Source of the DNA: Acuticoccus sp039189655
GTDB lineage: Bacteria > Pseudomonadota > Alphaproteobacteria > Rhizobiales > Amorphaceae
Assembly (NCBI GenBank): GCA_039189655.1
Contig: JBCCYN010000019.1
Span: forward strand, 1 to 40,661
Direction: 5' to 3'
Length of the DNA: 40,661 nucleotides
In this document: positions 1-7,836 of the stretch, piece by piece
How the letters are laid out: every line of letters begins with the position of its first letter
Position numbering within the stretch: position 1 is the first letter of the stretch
Made by a program: the position numbers and the translations under genes
The notes under the pieces: model-generated
The model's input: the letters and a program-made list of their open reading frames with translations, nothing else
Database searches by the model: none
What the model was told of the DNA's origin: nothing

Positions 1-1
1 A

Positions 2-622
2 CGGTGTCTCATCGGTCCCAACGGGGCCGGTAAGAGCACTTTCTTCAAATGTCTCACCGGCCAGCTGAGACCCACTGAGGGTGCTGTACGTTTCTTGGGA
101 GATCGCATCGATGGGTTGAACCCACATGCCATCGTGCAAAAGGGCATCGGCATCAAAACGCAAGTACCGAACCTTTTCAACGGATTACCGGCGTCGGAGA
201 ATATCTGGCTCGCCGCAAGGCGAAATCACCTGTCAGCAAAGGCCAACCAGCTTGCGCGGGAGACTATAGAGCGCGTGGGTCTGACCGCGATCGCCGATGA
301 GCCGGTCGGCAACCTTGCCCATGGGCAGCGACAACTTGTGGAATTGGCGACGGTGCTTGCGGGGGAGCCCCGCCTCCTCCTGCTGGACGAGCCTGCCGCC
401 GGTATGACCGCGGAAGAAACCACGCGACTTTCGGAGATCATCCGGGAAATTGCGAAGAGTTCGGCGGTCATCGTTGTCGAGCACGACATGCAGTTCATCC
501 GTGAAATTGCGAAGACCGTCACGGTTTTCCATCAGGGCGCGGTGATCGTTGAGGATCATGTGGACCTCGTGATGCGCAACCCGTTGGTGCGGGATGTTTA
601 CCTCGGCAAACAGGCGGCTTGA
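2..622 (+). CDS. LivG-type ABC transporter ATP-binding protein (5' end cut by window)
   Basis: This is one of the two ATPases of a branched-chain-amino-acid/amide-type (HAAT) ABC importer and works at the inner face of the cytoplasmic membrane. The reading frame is open to the left edge, so the N-terminus is missing. The first visible residues carry the Walker A motif GPNGAGKST at about 11-40. Further on are the signature AHGQRQ near 312-330, which replaces the usual LSGGQ and is common in LivG proteins, Walker B LLLLDEPAAGM near 378-405, and the switch histidine in VVEHDM near 475-490. The LivF partner follows immediately and a Peripla_BP_6-type binding protein lies two genes down. The permease genes are presumably to the left of the window. 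The family assignment is firm; the substrate cannot be read from the ATPase. Confidence 0.93.
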   Translation, partial: RCLIGPNGAGKSTFFKCLTGQLRPTEGAVRFLGDRIDGLNPHAIVQKGIGIKTQVPNLFNGLPASENIWLAARRNHLSAKANQLARETIERVGLTAIADEPVGNLAHGQRQLVELATVLAGEPRLLLLDEPAAGMTAEETTRLSEIIREIAKSSAVIVVEHDMQFIREIAKTVTVFHQGAVIVEDHVDLVMRNPLVRDVYLGKQAA

Positions 623-623
623 C

Positions 624-1328
624 GTGCTGGAAGCAACCGCACTGCGCTCTGGCTACGGCCGCGTTCCCGTGCTCGACGGTATCGACCTCAAGGTTGAGGA
701 AGGGGCGTTTGTCGGCATTCTTGGCCACAACGGCATGGGTAAGACGACTCTGTTGCGCACCTTTACCGGGCACCTCCCCGCCACGGCCGGAACGGTGCGC
801 CTGTCAGGCGAAGACGTTACGCGATATCCGCCCCATCGCCGGGCGCGCCTTGGCATGGGTCTTGTGCCCCAAGGCCGCGAAATCTTCCCTAATCTTTCAG
901 TGGCTGACAATTTACGGATGGGTATTTTGGGAGCCGGGGGAAATGAGGCGGCCGTCTTGCCGGGCCTCCTAGAAACGTTCCCCCGCCTCACTCGGCTTCT
1001 TGACCGACGCGGCGGAGCGCTCTCGGGTGGAGAGCAACAGCTCCTGGCGCTCGCCAGGTGCCTTGCCGGTCGCCCGAAACTGATGCTGCTTGATGAGCCC
1101 ACCGAGGGCATACAGCCATCCATCATCGACGAGATCATTGAAACACTTCAAGCGATTAGAGCTCGCGAGCCCATCACCCTCATACTGGTGGAACAAAATC
1201 TCGACTTCATTGGCGCTTTGGCCGATCGTGTCTTGATCATCAATAAAGGACGTTTCGTGGGCGAACTTGAGCCCGACCAACTGAGCGACATGGAGCTCGT
1301 GGGCGAATTTGTTGGATTTGCCACATGA
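624..1328 (+). CDS. LivF-type ABC transporter ATP-binding protein
   Basis: This is the second ATPase of the HAAT importer, forming a heterodimer with the LivG-type protein just upstream. Visible motifs are Walker A GHNGMGKTT, the signature LSGGEQQ, Walker B LMLLDEPTEGIQP and the switch region LVEQN, in normal order and spacing for the short LivF class (about 235 residues). The frame is open from an ATG at 594. I prefer the GTG at 624 because it lies two bases after the livG stop, has AGGCGG a few bases upstream, and gives the usual LivF N-terminus (LEATALRSGYGRVPVLDGI). Translation is probably coupled to livG. The substrate is not determined by this protein. Confidence 0.93.
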   Translation: MLEATALRSGYGRVPVLDGIDLKVEEGAFVGILGHNGMGKTTLLRTFTGHLPATAGTVRLSGEDVTRYPPHRRARLGMGLVPQGREIFPNLSVADNLRMGILGAGGNEAAVLPGLLETFPRLTRLLDRRGGALSGGEQQLLALARCLAGRPKLMLLDEPTEGIQPSIIDEIIETLQAIRAREPITLILVEQNLDFIGALADRVLIINKGRFVGELEPDQLSDMELVGEFVGFAT

Positions 1329-1353
1329 CCGAGCCGTCGCCCCAGGACCGGCC

Positions 1354-2097
1354 ATGACGGGCTTTGCCGGCAAGGTCGCGCTGGTGACAGGGGCAGCCAG
1401 TGGTATCGGTCGCGCCACCGCTGAGCGCCTGCGAAATGAGGGGGCGAAGGTGCTCGGTCTCGACATCGACGCCGGCGGTCTTGAGGAAGTGGGTGGCATT
1501 GCGCGAATGGTTGCAGACGTCGCCGACCCAGCAACGCCCGAGGCTGCGTTGGCGCGAACGCAAGAAGTGCTCGGCGATGTGGACATTCTCGTCAACAACG
1601 CGGCTATCCAAAACACCAAGGGCGTTCTGGAAACCAGTGACGCGGAGTGGGATCACGTCATTGCGGTGGGCCTAACGGGAGCGTTCAGAATGCTGCGGGC
1701 TGCGGCTCGTTCCATGGCCACGCGCAGGTGCGGTGCCATCGTCAACGTGTCGTCCACCTTCGCCCACGTCGGTTCTCCGGGATACGCGGCCTACCACGCA
1801 GCCAAGGGCGGGCTTGCTTCGCTGACGAGGGCGGCCGCCATCGGCCTTAAAGACCACGGCGTGCGGGTCAACGCGGTCGCACCCGGCACCACTGACACGC
1901 CGGGCCTGCGCAAGGGTGTTGAAGATACCCATCCTGACCCCGCCGTCGCGATGAAGAGCTATCTCGACCTCCAGCCTGCGGGTCGGTTCGGGACGGCGCA
2001 AGAAATTGCTGCCGCCATCTTGTTTCTCGCCAGCGACGACGCTGCATTCGTAAACGGCGCGGAACTCGTCGTCGACGGAGGATACATCGCGGTTTGA
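1354..2097 (+). CDS. SDR-family NAD(P)-dependent oxidoreductase
   Basis: This is a classical short-chain dehydrogenase/reductase of 247 residues, presumably a soluble enzyme that oxidises or reduces an alcohol/ketone pair. The Rossmann motif TGAASGIG is at residues 12-19, NNA at 81-83, catalytic Ser about 134, and the YxxxK pair at Tyr147/Lys151. An aspartate at about 37 (LGLDID) suggests NAD rather than NADP. The C-terminal FVNGAELVVDGGY is typical. The frame opens earlier with a TTG at 1309 inside livF; the ATG at 1354 gives the standard N-terminus (MTGFAGKVALVTG). The gene sits between the transporter ATPases and the binding protein, so it probably acts on the imported compound or a product of it. 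The substrate is unknown. Confidence 0.9.
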   Translation: MTGFAGKVALVTGAASGIGRATAERLRNEGAKVLGLDIDAGGLEEVGGIARMVADVADPATPEAALARTQEVLGDVDILVNNAAIQNTKGVLETSDAEWDHVIAVGLTGAFRMLRAAARSMATRRCGAIVNVSSTFAHVGSPGYAAYHAAKGGLASLTRAAAIGLKDHGVRVNAVAPGTTDTPGLRKGVEDTHPDPAVAMKSYLDLQPAGRFGTAQEIAAAILFLASDDAAFVNGAELVVDGGYIAV

Positions 2098-2147
2098 GTA
2101 TTCGGGCTGCGGCGAATAGATAAACCAACGAACTAAGAGGGAAAAAC

Positions 2148-3386
2148 ATGGCCATCAAGCGGCGCGACTTTCTCAAATCGGCGGCAGCTGTACCAGGTGT
2201 CTACGCGGCACAATCCTTGATCCCATTTGCGGTCGAGGCGGCAGACGAAATCGTAATCTCGCAGATCCACGACCAATCGGGTGGGCTCGACATCTACGGC
2301 AACCCCATGGTGGAGGCGTTTGGACTTGCCGTTGACGAGATCAATGCGGCCGGCGGCGTCCTAGGCAAACCCATGCGGGCAATCAACTACGATCCCCAGT
2401 CAAATATGCAGCTCTATGCCCAACTCGCTCAGCAAGCGGCGCTGCGGGACCGCGTGTCTGTCGTTCACGGCGGGATCACGTCCGCAAGCCGCGAAGTCAT
2501 CCGGCCGGTGCTGCGGCGCTTCAACACGCTATACTTCTACAACACGCTCTACGAAGGCGGCGTTTGCGATCGCAACACGTTCTGTCTCGGCACAACGCCG
2601 GCTCAAACCGTTGCAAAGCTGGTCCCATACGTCATCGAGCGGTTCGGCCCAAAGATCTATTCACTTGCGGCCGACTATAACTATGGTCAGATCACTGCGG
2701 ACTGGGTACGAAAGTTCGCCCAGGAGAACGGCGGGGAGGTGGTTGAGACCGAGTTCTTCCCCCTCGACGTCACCGATTTTGGCCCGACAATCTCCAAAAT
2801 CCAAGCCGCCCAACCGGACCTTGTCATGTCTATCCTTGTGGGCGGCGCTCACGTCTCGTTCTATCGCCAGTGGTTCGCCTCGGGAATGAAGAACGATATT
2901 CCAATGGCTTCCACCACATTTGGCGGCGGCAATGAGCACATTATCTTAACACCTGAAGAAGCAAACGGGATTATCTATGCTTGTGGATACTTCCAAGAGC
3001 TTGACACACCGGCCTCGAACCGCTTCCGCGAGGCGCTGACCGCAAAGTACGGCCCCGATCACGCCTATATGTCAGAGCTTCCCTGCGCCACGTACGAAGG
3101 GGTCCATATCTGGGCAAAGGCAGTGGAGCAAGCGGGCACCACTGAACGTATGCCGGTGATCGAAGCGCTCGAAAGCGGGCTGTCCTTCGATGGACCCTCA
3201 GGCGAGGTGATTGTCGACGCTCAGACGCACCACGCCACCCGCACGGCATTGCTCGCCGAATGCGAGGATCGCGGCTTTAAGCTCATCGAGCAGTTCCCGC
3301 TGCAACCGCCTGCCGACACCCAAGCGGTATGCGATTTGGCGGCCAATCCCGACGACAACACTCACTACGTGATCTCGGTCGATTGA
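2148..3386 (+). CDS. Tat-exported ABC transporter substrate-binding protein (Peripla_BP_6/AmiC-UrtA type)
   Basis: This is the periplasmic binding protein of the HAAT importer, 412 residues. The N-terminus has a twin-arginine signal (KRRDFLKSAAAVPG) and a hydrophobic stretch ending near VEAADE, so export in folded form is likely. The mature part begins with the family pattern (IHDQSGGLDIYGNPMVEA, then AVDEINAAGGVLGKP) found in amide- and urea-type receptors (AmiC, UrtA, FmdD) as well as Leu/Ile/Val receptors. It starts at ATG 2148, with AGAGGG about nine bases upstream, 50 bp after the SDR gene. Similarity to urea/amide receptors suggests a small polar ligand, but the ligand pocket cannot be read by eye. 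A strong hairpin follows the stop codon. Confidence 0.9.
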   Translation: MAIKRRDFLKSAAAVPGVYAAQSLIPFAVEAADEIVISQIHDQSGGLDIYGNPMVEAFGLAVDEINAAGGVLGKPMRAINYDPQSNMQLYAQLAQQAALRDRVSVVHGGITSASREVIRPVLRRFNTLYFYNTLYEGGVCDRNTFCLGTTPAQTVAKLVPYVIERFGPKIYSLAADYNYGQITADWVRKFAQENGGEVVETEFFPLDVTDFGPTISKIQAAQPDLVMSILVGGAHVSFYRQWFASGMKNDIPMASTTFGGGNEHIILTPEEANGIIYACGYFQELDTPASNRFREALTAKYGPDHAYMSELPCATYEGVHIWAKAVEQAGTTERMPVIEALESGLSFDGPSGEVIVDAQTHHATRTALLAECEDRGFKLIEQFPLQPPADTQAVCDLAANPDDNTHYVISVD

Positions 3387-3391
3387 CAAAA

Positions 3392-3416
3392 GGGCGGCGA
3401 CGGTCCGTCGCCGCCC
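3392..3416 (+). terminator. Hairpin just after the binding-protein gene
   Basis: There is a perfect 11-bp GC-rich stem (GGGCGGCGACG with its complement) around the three-base loop GTC, beginning six bases after the stop codon at 3386. No T-run follows, so it is not a textbook intrinsic terminator. It could attenuate read-through or protect the 3' end of the abundant binding-protein mRNA, as hairpins after such genes often do. The small ABM gene starts only 34 bp further on. Confidence 0.6.
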
Positions 3417-3449
3417 CACAGCACGCCAAAACGACATGGAGTGTGGGCC

Positions 3450-3749
3450 ATGAAGACCATCACGGCGGTGATACGCTGTAAGCCGGGGACTGAGGGAACG
3501 ATGCGCGACGCGCTTCTTGCGGTCGCTGACCACGTCGCTGCCAACGAGCCGGAGACCCTCGGCTTCTTCGTCTCTCAGGCGGACGACGACGCGTGCGTTT
3601 TCACCACCTACGAGCGTTTCGTGGACGACGCCGCCATGGAGCGGCATAACACGTCTGCCGCCTGCCAACGTTTCTTCGAAGTTGCACGGCCGATTTTGGA
3701 TGGCGAAGTCATCTTGAAGACCTGCGGTGAGATCTCCGTAAAGCCGTAA
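3450..3749 (+). CDS. Putative quinol monooxygenase / ABM-domain protein
   Basis: This is a small 99-residue protein of the antibiotic-biosynthesis-monooxygenase (ABM, YgiN-like) ferredoxin-fold family. Such proteins usually form dimers and often act on quinols or other aromatics without a cofactor. The sequence has the typical layout: MKTITAVIRCKPGTEGTMRDAL (first strand and helix), NEPETLGFFVSQADDD, VFTTYERFVDDAAMERHNTSAACQRFF, then a last strand. It starts at ATG 3450, with GGAG eight bases upstream; a GTG at 3441 in frame would add three residues. It follows the ABC binding-protein gene and may belong to the same operon beyond the hairpin. Its substrate is unknown; some members have no proven enzymatic activity. 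Confidence 0.75.
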   Translation: MKTITAVIRCKPGTEGTMRDALLAVADHVAANEPETLGFFVSQADDDACVFTTYERFVDDAAMERHNTSAACQRFFEVARPILDGEVILKTCGEISVKP

Positions 3750-3834
3750 GACTTAGGGACCACCGGCGCCGGCGGGCTCTGCGCTCCGCCGACATTCAAC
3801 GTTATCCCAGGGTATGTTTCGGCCGCGCGGATAA

Positions 3835-3869
3835 GGGCGGCGTGCGTGGCGATGCACACCATGCCGCCC
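3835..3869. terminator. Probable bidirectional terminator between convergent operons
   Basis: The arms GGGCGGCGTG and CATGCCGCCC pair over ten positions with one G-T wobble, around a 15-base loop that can itself pair GTG with CAC. It lies in the 143-bp gap where the plus-strand operon (ending 3749) meets the minus-strand TRAP operon (ending 3893). The plus-strand side is followed by CTCATTTT. A second, weaker stem (GGCGG...CCGCC, about 3771-3790) lies before it. Position and symmetry suit termination from both sides. Confidence 0.55.
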
Positions 3870-3892
3870 CTCATTTTCGTACCCGCCTAACC

Positions 3893-4990
3893 TCAGCGGT
3901 AGGGGTAGCCCGCGGCCTCCTGGGCAGCAGCGTACTGCTTAAAAATCTCGACCACGCGAGCGGCACGCTCCGAAGATGCGGCCACCTCGTCCCAGAACTC
4001 TGCGGCATCGGCGACAACGGTCGCCCATTCCTCAGGGGGTATTGAGGTGAGCTCAAGCTTCTCGCCGGTGGTGCGCAACAAGGCTTCACCGCCCCAATAC
4101 CATACAGCGCGGTAGTAGTGAGATTGGTCGATGGTGGACAGGTAGAGCTGCTGAAGGTGTGGTGGCACCTTGGCCCAACTCTCGGAATTGGCGAAGTAGC
4201 TGCCGAACCAGGCGCCGGTGACCGAGTTGGTCAGCGCGTAGTTGCACACATCCGCCCAGCCGACCTCGTAGGCTTCGGTGAAGCCGCACCAGGCAACACC
4301 GTCAAGCTCGCCCGTGCGCATGGCGACTTCCACGTCGTCCCAAGGAACAGTGACGGGGATGAGGCCGTAGCGGCTGAGAAAGCGTCCAGCCGTGGGCACG
4401 CCGAATACACGCAGGCCCCGCATATCGGCCAGTGAGCGGATGGGTTTGTCTACTGTAAAGATGTGTAGCGGATCCCAGGCGCCGGAGGAGAGCCAGGTCA
4501 CGTTGTCCACTTCAGAGTACGCCTCGTTCCAGATATCGCCGAGGCCCCAGTAGGTGAACATGGATGCCACATCGAGGCTGTAGCGGGTGGCGAACGGGAA
4601 ATAGCCGCCGAACACTGCAATATCGACCGGCGAGGCCATGGTCGCTTCATCTGATTGCACGGCATCCAGCGTGCCGTTTTGCATCGCGCGGAAGAGGTCG
4701 CTCGTCGGCACCAACTGGTCGGCGTAGTAGAGTTCAATTTCCATCTCGCCATTGGCGGCCGCGTTGAACGCGTCGATCTGAGGCTTGATCACGTGGGCCC
4801 CGAGCGGCGCACCGGAATAGGTTTGGAGCCGCCAGCGGATCGGTGCCGTCTGCGCGATGACCGGGGGGGCGGCAAGGGTGGTGGTCGCCGCCGCGGCTGC
4901 AGCGGCGCCCAATCCGGTGTTGCGCAGGAAAGACCGGCGAGAACTCAAGATGCGCTCCGACGGCGTCTCAGTTTTCTTGGTTTTGGACAT
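3893..4990 (-). CDS. TRAP transporter substrate-binding protein DctP-like (Tat signal)
   Basis: This is the periplasmic receptor of a TRAP transporter, delivering ligand to the DctQ/DctM membrane pair encoded just upstream in the same operon. A twin-arginine signal (SSRRSFLRNTG) is followed by an alanine-rich core and a probable cleavage site near VIAQTA. The DctP signature is visible as AMRTGELDGVAWCG, along with earlier conserved stretches such as YYADQLVP and the AMQNGTLDAVQ repeat. The resemblance is to the TakP/SmoM-like subgroup of longer DctP proteins. I chose ATG 4990, which has AGAGGAGA eight bases upstream (365 residues). A GTG at 5050 overlaps the dctM stop as GTGA and would add 20 residues before the signal peptide. 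The ligand is inferred from neighbours to be a polyol or related compound. Confidence 0.9.
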   Translation of the reverse strand: MSKTKKTETPSERILSSRRSFLRNTGLGAAAAAAATTTLAAPPVIAQTAPIRWRLQTYSGAPLGAHVIKPQIDAFNAAANGEMEIELYYADQLVPTSDLFRAMQNGTLDAVQSDEATMASPVDIAVFGGYFPFATRYSLDVASMFTYWGLGDIWNEAYSEVDNVTWLSSGAWDPLHIFTVDKPIRSLADMRGLRVFGVPTAGRFLSRYGLIPVTVPWDDVEVAMRTGELDGVAWCGFTEAYEVGWADVCNYALTNSVTGAWFGSYFANSESWAKVPPHLQQLYLSTIDQSHYYRAVWYWGGEALLRTTGEKLELTSIPPEEWATVVADAAEFWDEVAASSERAARVVEIFKQYAAAQEAAGYPYR

Positions 4991-5046
4991 CAACGCGTCT
5001 CCTCTGTTGATGGGGGGCGGTTCGGTGTCGACATTGTCGTCGTTTT

Positions 5047-6381
5047 TCACCGCACATTGAGCACGCTCGGAAGCCAGAGCGCGATCTGGGGAAAGAGCAT
5101 CACTAGCGCAATGGTCGCGCCCATCATGAGCACGAAGGGCCAGATCGAGCGGTAGATGTCAGTCAGGCGGATCTCGGCCGGCGCCAGGGAGCGCATCAGG
5201 AACAGATTGTACCCGAAGGGCGGGGTGATGTAGGCGATCTGGCAAGTAATGGTGTAGAGAATACCAAACCAAATCAGCGGATTTTCGATACCCAAGTCCA
5301 GCAGGCGAACCAAGGGCACGTAAAGTGGCGCCACGATCACCAGCATTGCTGTGTCGTCCAAGAACATCCCCATCACGATGAAGCTCAGCTGCATCATGAT
5401 GATGACCTGCCAGGGGCCCAGCTCCCAATTGTTGACGAAGAGGTTCTCGATGGCCCGTACGGCACCGATCCCATCGAACACCGCACCAAAGGCCAGCGCC
5501 GCCAGGATCAGCCACAAGAACATGCAGGAGATCGCCAAAGTTTTGTGGGCGGTGTCGTGAAGAACCCGCAAGGTGAGTCGGCGTTTCAGGAGAGCGGCAA
5601 GGGTCGCGGCAGTGGCTCCCACCGCCGCGCTTTCTACGAGACTGGTGACGCCCATCACGAACAGGCCGCTCATGAAGAAGAAGATTAGACAGGGCAAGAT
5701 GCCTGCCCGCAGGAGGCGCATTTTCTCGGCCATCGACATGGCCAGATCATCTTCGTTTAGCGCAGGCGCAAGCTTTGGCTGGATCCTCACCCGAAGCCAC
5801 ACATAGAGGGTGAACATGGCGGCCATCAAAAGACCCGGCAGCACTCCCGCCAGCCAAAGCTGGCTGACCGGTTGACGCGCGATCATGCCGTAAAGCACAA
5901 GAACCACCGATGGCGGTACCAAGATTCCCAATGAGGACCCGCCTTGCACGACGCCGGTGATCAGGATCTTGTCGTAACCCCGCCGCAACATCTCAGGCAG
6001 CGCAATCGTGGCGCCGATGGCCATCCCAGCCACCGATAACCCGTTCATGGCCGATATGATGACCATCAAGAAAATCGTACCAATCGCCAGGCCGCCGCTT
6101 AGACCGCCCATCCACACGTGCAGCATCTTGTATAGATCTTCGGCAATTCCTGATTCCGACAGGACATAGCCCATGTAGATAAACAGGGGCAGCGTCAGCA
6201 TCGGGAACCAGTTGAACAGTTTAAATGCCTGGCTGAACGGGATCTCGATCCCGCCCGTCCCATAAAGCAAGAGCACCATCCCCGAGGCAACGAAGCCGAT
6301 GGCGGCGAACACTCGCTGCCCGGTCAGGAGGAGCACGACCATTGAGGCAAACATCAAGAGTGCGATGGCCTCGTAGCTCAC
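5047..6381 (-). CDS. TRAP transporter large permease DctM-like
   Basis: This is the large membrane subunit of the TRAP transporter, which carries out sodium- or proton-driven translocation. The protein is 444 residues with about 12 hydrophobic segments. It shows family stretches such as FIYMGYVLSESGIAEDLY, NGLSVAGMAIGA, the LGILVPPSVVLVLYG region and ITPPFGYNLFLM. The frame is open further upstream, but the GTG at 6381 is preferred: it overlaps the dctQ stop as GTGA, indicating translational coupling, and gives the normal N-terminus (SYEAIALLMFASMVVLLLTG). dctP follows directly. Substrate specificity lies mainly in the binding protein. Confidence 0.93.
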   Translation of the reverse strand: MSYEAIALLMFASMVVLLLTGQRVFAAIGFVASGMVLLLYGTGGIEIPFSQAFKLFNWFPMLTLPLFIYMGYVLSESGIAEDLYKMLHVWMGGLSGGLAIGTIFLMVIISAMNGLSVAGMAIGATIALPEMLRRGYDKILITGVVQGGSSLGILVPPSVVLVLYGMIARQPVSQLWLAGVLPGLLMAAMFTLYVWLRVRIQPKLAPALNEDDLAMSMAEKMRLLRAGILPCLIFFFMSGLFVMGVTSLVESAAVGATAATLAALLKRRLTLRVLHDTAHKTLAISCMFLWLILAALAFGAVFDGIGAVRAIENLFVNNWELGPWQVIIMMQLSFIVMGMFLDDTAMLVIVAPLYVPLVRLLDLGIENPLIWFGILYTITCQIAYITPPFGYNLFLMRSLAPAEIRLTDIYRSIWPFVLMMGATIALVMLFPQIALWLPSVLNVR

Positions 6382-6926
6382 GCAATGGCCTTTCCGCGAA
6401 GGGTCGCCCAGTGCTTGAAGATGAGGCTGACGGCTTGCAACAGCATCAGCACCAGGCAGCCGACCATCAAGACCTTGATCGGGATCATCGATGGGTTCCA
6501 CATGGAAAATCGCCGCTCATTGGTATCTATAGCGTATTCCAGGGATGAAAGTGCACCCCACAGAAGTACTGAAAGGTAAAAAATCAAACACGCAATAGTG
6601 ACAATATCTATTCGCGCCTTGCCGCGCTGCGTAAGGTTTTCATAGATAAGATCCATGCGGACATGATGATTATTCTTTAAAGTCATGGCGCCGCCAGTGA
6701 AGTAGTAAGCGGCTAGCGTAAATTGTGCAGCCTCGATGCACCAGTGAAGAGGTGTATCGAACACCTTGTCAGATACCACATCCAATAACAGGACACCGAT
6801 CATGAGGAAGATGAGGTATATGGCGGCGAGGCCCACGTAGTCAGCGAGGCGATCCATCGTCCTCACGTAAACCCTGATTCCCGCCGGCATCAACGGAGCG
6901 CTGCCTTGATCCGTGGTTGTGTTCAT
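6378..6926 (-). CDS. TRAP transporter small permease DctQ-like
   Basis: This is the small membrane subunit of the TRAP transporter, 182 residues with four predicted transmembrane helices (about residues 30-50, 68-88, 108-128 and 150-170). The conserved patch GGAMTLKNNHHVRMDLIYENL between helices 2 and 3 is the hallmark of DctQ proteins. The gene starts at ATG 6926, overlapping the stop of the DeoR-family regulator as ATGA, and ends overlapping the dctM start as GTGA. Regulator, small permease and large permease are therefore a tightly coupled unit. Confidence 0.92.
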   Translation of the reverse strand: MNTTTDQGSAPLMPAGIRVYVRTMDRLADYVGLAAIYLIFLMIGVLLLDVVSDKVFDTPLHWCIEAAQFTLAAYYFTGGAMTLKNNHHVRMDLIYENLTQRGKARIDIVTIACLIFYLSVLLWGALSSLEYAIDTNERRFSMWNPSMIPIKVLMVGCLVLMLLQAVSLIFKHWATLRGKAIA

Positions 6927-7678
6927 GCGACCTGCGCTCCCGCCGCCTGTAGGGCTGCGGCAATTTCAGGCGGCGGTGCCATGTCGGACACGAGTACATC
7001 GATCTCTCCCAGCCGACAGACTCGAAATGCTGCGCGGCGTCCCATTTTGGCACCGTTGGCAAGGACGATTGTGTTCTTTGCAGCGGCACGCATGGCACGG
7101 GCGACCTCAGCCTCGGCTTCGTCAGCATCCATCGCGCCGCCGGCGGTGTCCACCGCGGCCACGGTCAACACGGCGTGGTCGGCCTGAAACCGCGCGATTT
7201 GCTCAATCACCATTGGTCCCGCCGTCTGGTGATTGGCGCAACCATAGCGTCCGCCCAGCAAGAACACCCGGTGGCGACGCCCCTGCGCCCCAAGCTGCTC
7301 CGCGATGCCAAGCGCGTTGGTGATCACGGTCATGCCCGGCAGATCGGCAAGGGCGGTAGCACAGGCGAGGGTGGTGCTGCCGGTGTCCATGAAGAGGGTG
7401 TCGCCCTCGTCCAGAACGCCGGCAAGCTTGCGCGCGATAGCGCCCTTGGCGTCGGCGTGTTCGCCCATGCGCTCCGTGAGGCTATTTTCCGTGGCGAGCT
7501 TTAAACGCTTTGCGCCACCGCGTACCCGATGGATAGCACCGGTGGATGCCAAGGCATCAAGGTCTCGCCGGATCGTCTCGGCAGACACTGTAAATGTTTC
7601 GGCAAGATCCTCCACATCCACGCGGTTTTCGCGCCGAATCTGCTCCAGGATGATGCTCTGCCGCTCTTTCGGCCGCAT
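6923..7678 (-). CDS. DeoR/GlpR-family transcriptional regulator
   Basis: This is a 251-residue DeoR-family repressor, likely a cytoplasmic sugar-phosphate or polyol-phosphate sensor. The N-terminal winged helix-turn-helix reads MRPKERQSIILEQIRRENRV (1-20), then LAETFTVSAETIRRDLDAL (25-43) and the family tail VRGGAK. The effector domain has the DTGSTT phosphate-binding loop at 98-103, NALGIAEQL, and LLGGRYG. The frame is open to 7990, but ATG 7678 gives the family N-terminus and has AGAGGG upstream. It heads the TRAP operon and is divergent from the GlpA-like/GlpB-like/kinase operon, so it most likely controls both from the shared 158-bp gap and is induced by a phosphorylated intermediate. Confidence 0.92.
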   Translation of the reverse strand: MRPKERQSIILEQIRRENRVDVEDLAETFTVSAETIRRDLDALASTGAIHRVRGGAKRLKLATENSLTERMGEHADAKGAIARKLAGVLDEGDTLFMDTGSTTLACATALADLPGMTVITNALGIAEQLGAQGRRHRVFLLGGRYGCANHQTAGPMVIEQIARFQADHAVLTVAAVDTAGGAMDADEAEAEVARAMRAAAKNTIVLANGAKMGRRAAFRVCRLGEIDVLVSDMAPPPEIAAALQAAGAQVA

Positions 7679-7836
7679 GGTGCCCTCTTTTCGAAACGCT
7701 GCACCACCGAAATTGACCGTGTCAACGAGGGTTGCGGAATTTTTCACGTTCTGCCGCAATTCCGGAAGAAATATTGACCATTTAGGCATTCCTGGGCATT
7801 TCTTGTGCAGACTTCTGTTGATGCGGGAGGCTGTCC
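7679..7836. promoter_or_regulatory. Divergent promoter region with candidate DeoR operators
   Basis: This 158-bp gap separates the DeoR-type repressor operon (minus) from the dehydrogenase/kinase operon (plus). It carries several symmetrical sequences: TTTCGAAA at 7689-7696, TTGAC-CGT-GTCAA at 7713-7725, and TTGCGG/CCGCAA half-sites about 16 bases apart at roughly 7732-7759. GGCATTCCT and GGCATTTCT form a near-direct repeat at about 7786-7804. GGGAGG near 7822 is the ribosome site for the plus-strand gene. The symmetry is seen directly; a role as repressor sites is inferred from position. Confidence 0.5.
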
